This document shows, one piece after another, positions 6,215 through 7,922 of a DNA stretch of 7,922 nucleotides (positions within the stretch are counted from its first letter, which is position 1; the number at the start of each line of letters is the position of its first letter). The notes beneath the pieces were generated by a model. It was not told where the DNA came from. It saw only the letters and a program-made list of their open reading frames with translations, and searched no databases. Location of the stretch: the NCBI GenBank assembly GCA_028695395.1, contig JAQVJB010000085.1:1-7922 (forward strand), written 5' to 3'. Both the position numbers and the translations under genes were made by a program. Source of the DNA: Actinomycetota bacterium (lineage in GTDB: Bacteria > Actinomycetota > Humimicrobiia > Humimicrobiales > Humimicrobiaceae).

Positions 6215-6633
6215 TATTCACAGAAAATCCTTACTGTTTCTTTACCTTCAACATTTACCAGGATATCGTCAAGCTGGCTGAATATTTCATCAAGATCTTC
6301 AGGTTTAATATTGTTGATATCAGCTTCAATACCTTTTTCCAGCAATGCATCATTGACTTTTCCTCTTGCATTTTTAGGTATAAGGGAGGCAAATTTTACC
6401 CCGGCTCTTATAAGTTTTAAAGGCACTCTTATATCAACCTTATCCTGCTTTTCACTTTCTGGTCCCGGTTCTACCTTTACTCTCAGATATCTTGGTAATT
6501 TTGACGAAGATCTCGAAATATTATCTTTATCTTCGTATTTCTCTTCTGAAATTGCTTCCAGCAGTTTTTCTGCTTCATCTGTATTTATTTTTCCTCCTGC
6601 AAGCATTTCAAGTATTTTTTTTCTTTCTTCCAT
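6214..6633 (-). CDS. SHOCT-like domain small protein, function unknown
   Basis: A 139-residue charged protein with no signal peptide or membrane segment, so probably cytoplasmic. Its N-terminus (about 2-28: ERKKILEMLAGGKINTDEAE) is the short helical SHOCT-like module found at the N-terminus of YvlB/LiaX-type proteins and at the C-terminus of DUF2089 proteins. A hydrophilic linker (30-46) leads to a second region of about 47-139. That region begins LPRYLRVKVEPG, has VDIRVPLKLIRAG, and ends in an acidic stretch PEDLDEIFSQLDDILVNVEG and a terminal beta-strand-like TVRIFCE; its fold is not identified. The start is firm, with AAGGAG 6 nt upstream of the ATG on the minus strand. It lies 107 bp downstream of the DUF2089 gene on the same strand and is probably co-transcribed with it. 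A linked regulatory or envelope-stress role is only inferred from domain and context. Confidence 0.85.
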   Translation of the reverse strand: MEERKKILEMLAGGKINTDEAEKLLEAISEEKYEDKDNISRSSSKLPRYLRVKVEPGPESEKQDKVDIRVPLKLIRAGVKFASLIPKNARGKVNDALLEKGIEADINNIKPEDLDEIFSQLDDILVNVEGKETVRIFCE

Positions 6634-6740
6634 TTCTTTCTCCTTCTTTCACTTAAAATTTTATAAATATTCCTTATTTTTTTTGTACTTTCAATATTTT
6701 GATAATCGACCATTAAATTTAAAGATTGAAAAATATTAAA

Positions 6741-7109
6741 TCATCTGTTGTCCTTTAACTTCTTTAATGCTTCTTCAAAACTTATTTCTTTATTTTCAAG
6801 CTGCTCGAGAACTTCATTTCTGGAAGCTGGAGGATTAATCTCTATAAAATCCAGTTTCTCAGCGAGTTTGTTCAGCCTGTTTTTAACTGTCGGATAGCTT
6901 ATCCCGAAAAGATCTTCCATATCTTTTATCGAACCCTGAGTTTTTATAAAGGCTGCCACAAATATCTGTTCTTCCAAAGTAAGATGGGCAAGGGGAGGAA
7001 GTTCGAATTCTCCTTCAATAGTGATACCATTTTTTTTAATTCTTACTTTCTCCACTGTAATTGATTCCCCGCCAGTCAGCTCAGTAAGTTCCCGCCATTC
7101 ATTTTTCAT
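6741..7109 (-). CDS. DUF2089-family putative HTH regulator lacking zinc-ribbon cysteines
   Basis: A 122-residue protein of the DUF2089 family, a probable DNA-binding regulator. The diagnostic core is IEGEFELPPLAHLT (31-44), then LEEQIFVAAFIKTQG and a helix-turn-helix region about 60-84 (SIKDMEDLFGISYPTVKNRL), ending in a C-terminal SHOCT-like helix pair (about 97-119: SRNEVLEQLENKEISFEEAL). Family members normally begin with a CxxC...CxxC zinc ribbon. Here that segment (ELTGGESITVEKVRIKKNG) keeps its spacing but has no cysteine, and there is none in the whole protein. I place the start at 7109 because GGAG (7119-7116) lies 6 nt before this ATG, whereas the in-frame ATG at 7121 (126 residues) has no Shine-Dalgarno. 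A TTGACA-type promoter lies just upstream. Its neighbour at 6214-6633 shares the SHOCT-like module, suggesting a functional pair. Confidence 0.88.
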   Translation of the reverse strand: MKNEWRELTELTGGESITVEKVRIKKNGITIEGEFELPPLAHLTLEEQIFVAAFIKTQGSIKDMEDLFGISYPTVKNRLNKLAEKLDFIEINPPASRNEVLEQLENKEISFEEALKKLKDNR

Positions 7110-7155
7110 TTCTCTCTCCATCTGTAATTATATAAATTATTTATTATTTTAATAT

Positions 7156-7184
7156 AAAATAATAAAAATAATTAATAATGTCAA
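7156..7184 (-). promoter_or_regulatory. Sigma-70/A-type promoter for the DUF2089-SHOCT operon
   Basis: Reading the minus strand, a consensus TTGACA -35 box (7184-7179) is followed after 17 bp by TATTTT (7161-7156), a 4/6 match to the -10 consensus. The predicted start, near 7149, gives a leader of about 40 nt containing the GGAG site. The surrounding DNA is so AT-rich that the exact -10 is uncertain, but the -35 is distinctive. Confidence 0.6.
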
Positions 7185-7249
7185 GTATTATATTAAATAT
7201 ATTAATATAATAACCCTATTAATATTAATTATATTAATTTATCAGATAC

Positions 7250-7323
7250 TGGCCTAATTATTTTAGCTGATCATTTTATATTTTAATGGCTGAATTATTT
7301 TAGCTGCTGATGTTATCTTTTAA
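7250..7323. repeat. Two tandem 37-bp direct repeats in a divergent promoter region
   Basis: Copies at 7250-7286 and 7287-7323 are adjacent, equal in length, and match at about 31 of 37 positions. Each begins TGGC, contains an identical 14-bp core AATTATTTTAGCTG (7256-7269 and 7293-7306), and ends TTTTAA. The mismatches cluster on either side of the core. Position between divergent genes suggests paired binding sites, possibly for the neighbouring HTH protein; that is inference. Confidence 0.6.
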
Positions 7324-7492
7324 TTAACATAAAAATATTTAAAGAGTAAAATTAAGCAAGGACATATAATCCAATATTATTAACTATAGGATTTAAAAGA
7401 ATCTTTCATTTAAAATGGATAATTTTTTAAACAGCAGCTTTGTAAAAAATTTATTTTTTTATTGGGACCATTAAGCCTGAAAGGAGTCTGTA

Positions 7493-7873
7493 ATGAAGAA
7501 TCCGGACAGGGAAGCGGAAGAAGTAAAAGAGTACATAAACAGTCAGCCGAATCCACAGAAAGAAATATGTATATATTTAAGAAATCTTATCCATAAAACG
7601 TTTCCCGGGATAAAAGAAGAGATGAAATGGGGAGCACCTGTTTTTGGCGATGGCAAGTTTTATATAGGAGCTTTTAAAAAAGATGTAAATCTCGGGTTTT
7701 TAATTAACGGATTAAGCAGAGATGAGATTGCTTTGTTTGAGGGAAGCGGCAAAACGATGAGGCATATAAAAATAAAATCAATAGAAACTGTGGATGAAGA
7801 AAAATTGATAAGATTGCTTAAGCTGGTAAATGAAAAATCAAAATGCTGTTTTAATACCCATGCCAAAAAATAA
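7493..7873 (+). CDS. DUF1801 / YdhG-like protein
   Basis: A 126-residue soluble protein of the DUF1801 family, which has a frataxin-like alpha/beta fold and includes Bacillus YdhG, proposed as an iron chaperone. Signature segments: an N-terminal helix with EVKEYINSQP (10-19), YLRNLIHKTFPGIKEEMKWG (28-47) with the family's WGxPxF (46-51), FYIGAFKKDVNLGFL (56-70), the conserved LFEGSGKTMRHIKIK (81-95), and a C-terminal helix DEEKLIRLLKLV. AAGGAG (7481-7486), 6 nt before ATG 7493, fixes the start. It stands alone on the plus strand, divergent from the DUF2089 gene, with 371-383 bp between them. A specific role in iron delivery is not shown by the sequence; many family members are uncharacterised. 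Confidence 0.88.
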   Translation: MKNPDREAEEVKEYINSQPNPQKEICIYLRNLIHKTFPGIKEEMKWGAPVFGDGKFYIGAFKKDVNLGFLINGLSRDEIALFEGSGKTMRHIKIKSIETVDEEKLIRLLKLVNEKSKCCFNTHAKK

Positions 7874-7922
7874 TTAAGATTTTCAAGTCGTTTATATTCA
7901 GGGATTAAACTCATCTTTTAGA

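Larger units (their letters stand above)
7110..7492. other. AT-rich divergent intergenic region
   Basis: 383 bp between the minus-strand DUF2089 gene and the plus-strand DUF1801 gene. It holds the leftward promoter, runs of TATTAAT/ATTAATA-type AT repeats (7150-7245), and the 37-bp tandem repeat at 7250-7323. The remainder to 7480 is unstructured AT-rich sequence. Rightward, a TATAAT (7365-7370) has no matching -35 at good spacing, so I do not call a promoter for DUF1801. I see no tRNA, riboswitch or convincing small ORF. Confidence 0.7.

Noticed and set aside
6190..6739. Plus-strand open frames (6190-6420 and 6311-6739) opposite the SHOCT-like gene.
   Set aside because: The translations are Ser/Phe-rich reversals. 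The minus-strand gene has a good ribosome binding site and a recognisable domain.
7122..7250. AT-rich stretch considered as a replication origin.
   Set aside because: No DnaA-box-like sequences are seen, and the AT richness matches other spacers here; the promoter explains its position.
7660..7914. Minus-strand open frame opposite DUF1801.
   Set aside because: It is antisense to a gene with a strong ribosome binding site and conserved family motifs.

Overview
The window reads as chromosomal DNA from a low-GC, probably anaerobic bacterium. The base composition is AT-rich by eye, intergenic spacers are very AT-rich, AGA and ATA codons are frequent, most genes have Shine-Dalgarno sites, and one promoter is a recognisable TTGACA type. 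The DUF2089/SHOCT-like pair and a B12-binding radical SAM protein fit Clostridia, AT-rich deep-branching Actinomycetota or a related candidate phylum. I cannot place it more precisely from sequence alone.

Left part (1-4305, + strand): the distal part of a tryptophan biosynthesis cluster, in the order trpB (5'-truncated by the window edge), trpA, trpD, trpC and a divergent trpF. trpB and trpA overlap by 8 bp. The later genes are separated by AT-rich gaps of 64-116 bp. Together the products convert anthranilate + PRPP to PRA (TrpD), CdRP (TrpF), indole-3-glycerol phosphate (TrpC), and then indole and tryptophan (TrpA/TrpB). trpE/trpG would be expected upstream, outside the window. The gene order is unusual for bacteria. 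Several enzymes carry substitutions at normally invariant sites: TrpD lacks the anthranilate-contacting Arg and Asn, TrpA has Glu for the catalytic Asp, TrpF lacks the GGTG/GGSG phosphate loop, and TrpC lacks most of the N-terminal extension.

Middle (4306-6111): a 181-bp spacer with an imperfect hairpin. It is followed by a B12-binding-domain radical SAM protein with a roughly 55-residue low-complexity insertion between its two domains. A strong 15-bp-stem hairpin at 6075-6111 forms a terminator between this gene and the convergent genes on the right.

Right part (6112-7922): a GC-rich extragenic palindrome with a degenerate partner. Then come two minus-strand genes transcribed from about 7149 leftward: a DUF2089-family putative HTH regulator without the usual zinc-ribbon cysteines, and a small SHOCT-like domain protein. 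A 383-bp AT-rich divergent spacer holds a TTGACA-type promoter for that pair and a 37-bp tandem repeat. It is followed on the + strand by a DUF1801 (YdhG/frataxin-like fold) protein. The last 49 bases hold nothing I can identify. I saw no tRNA, rRNA, CRISPR array or transposase gene.
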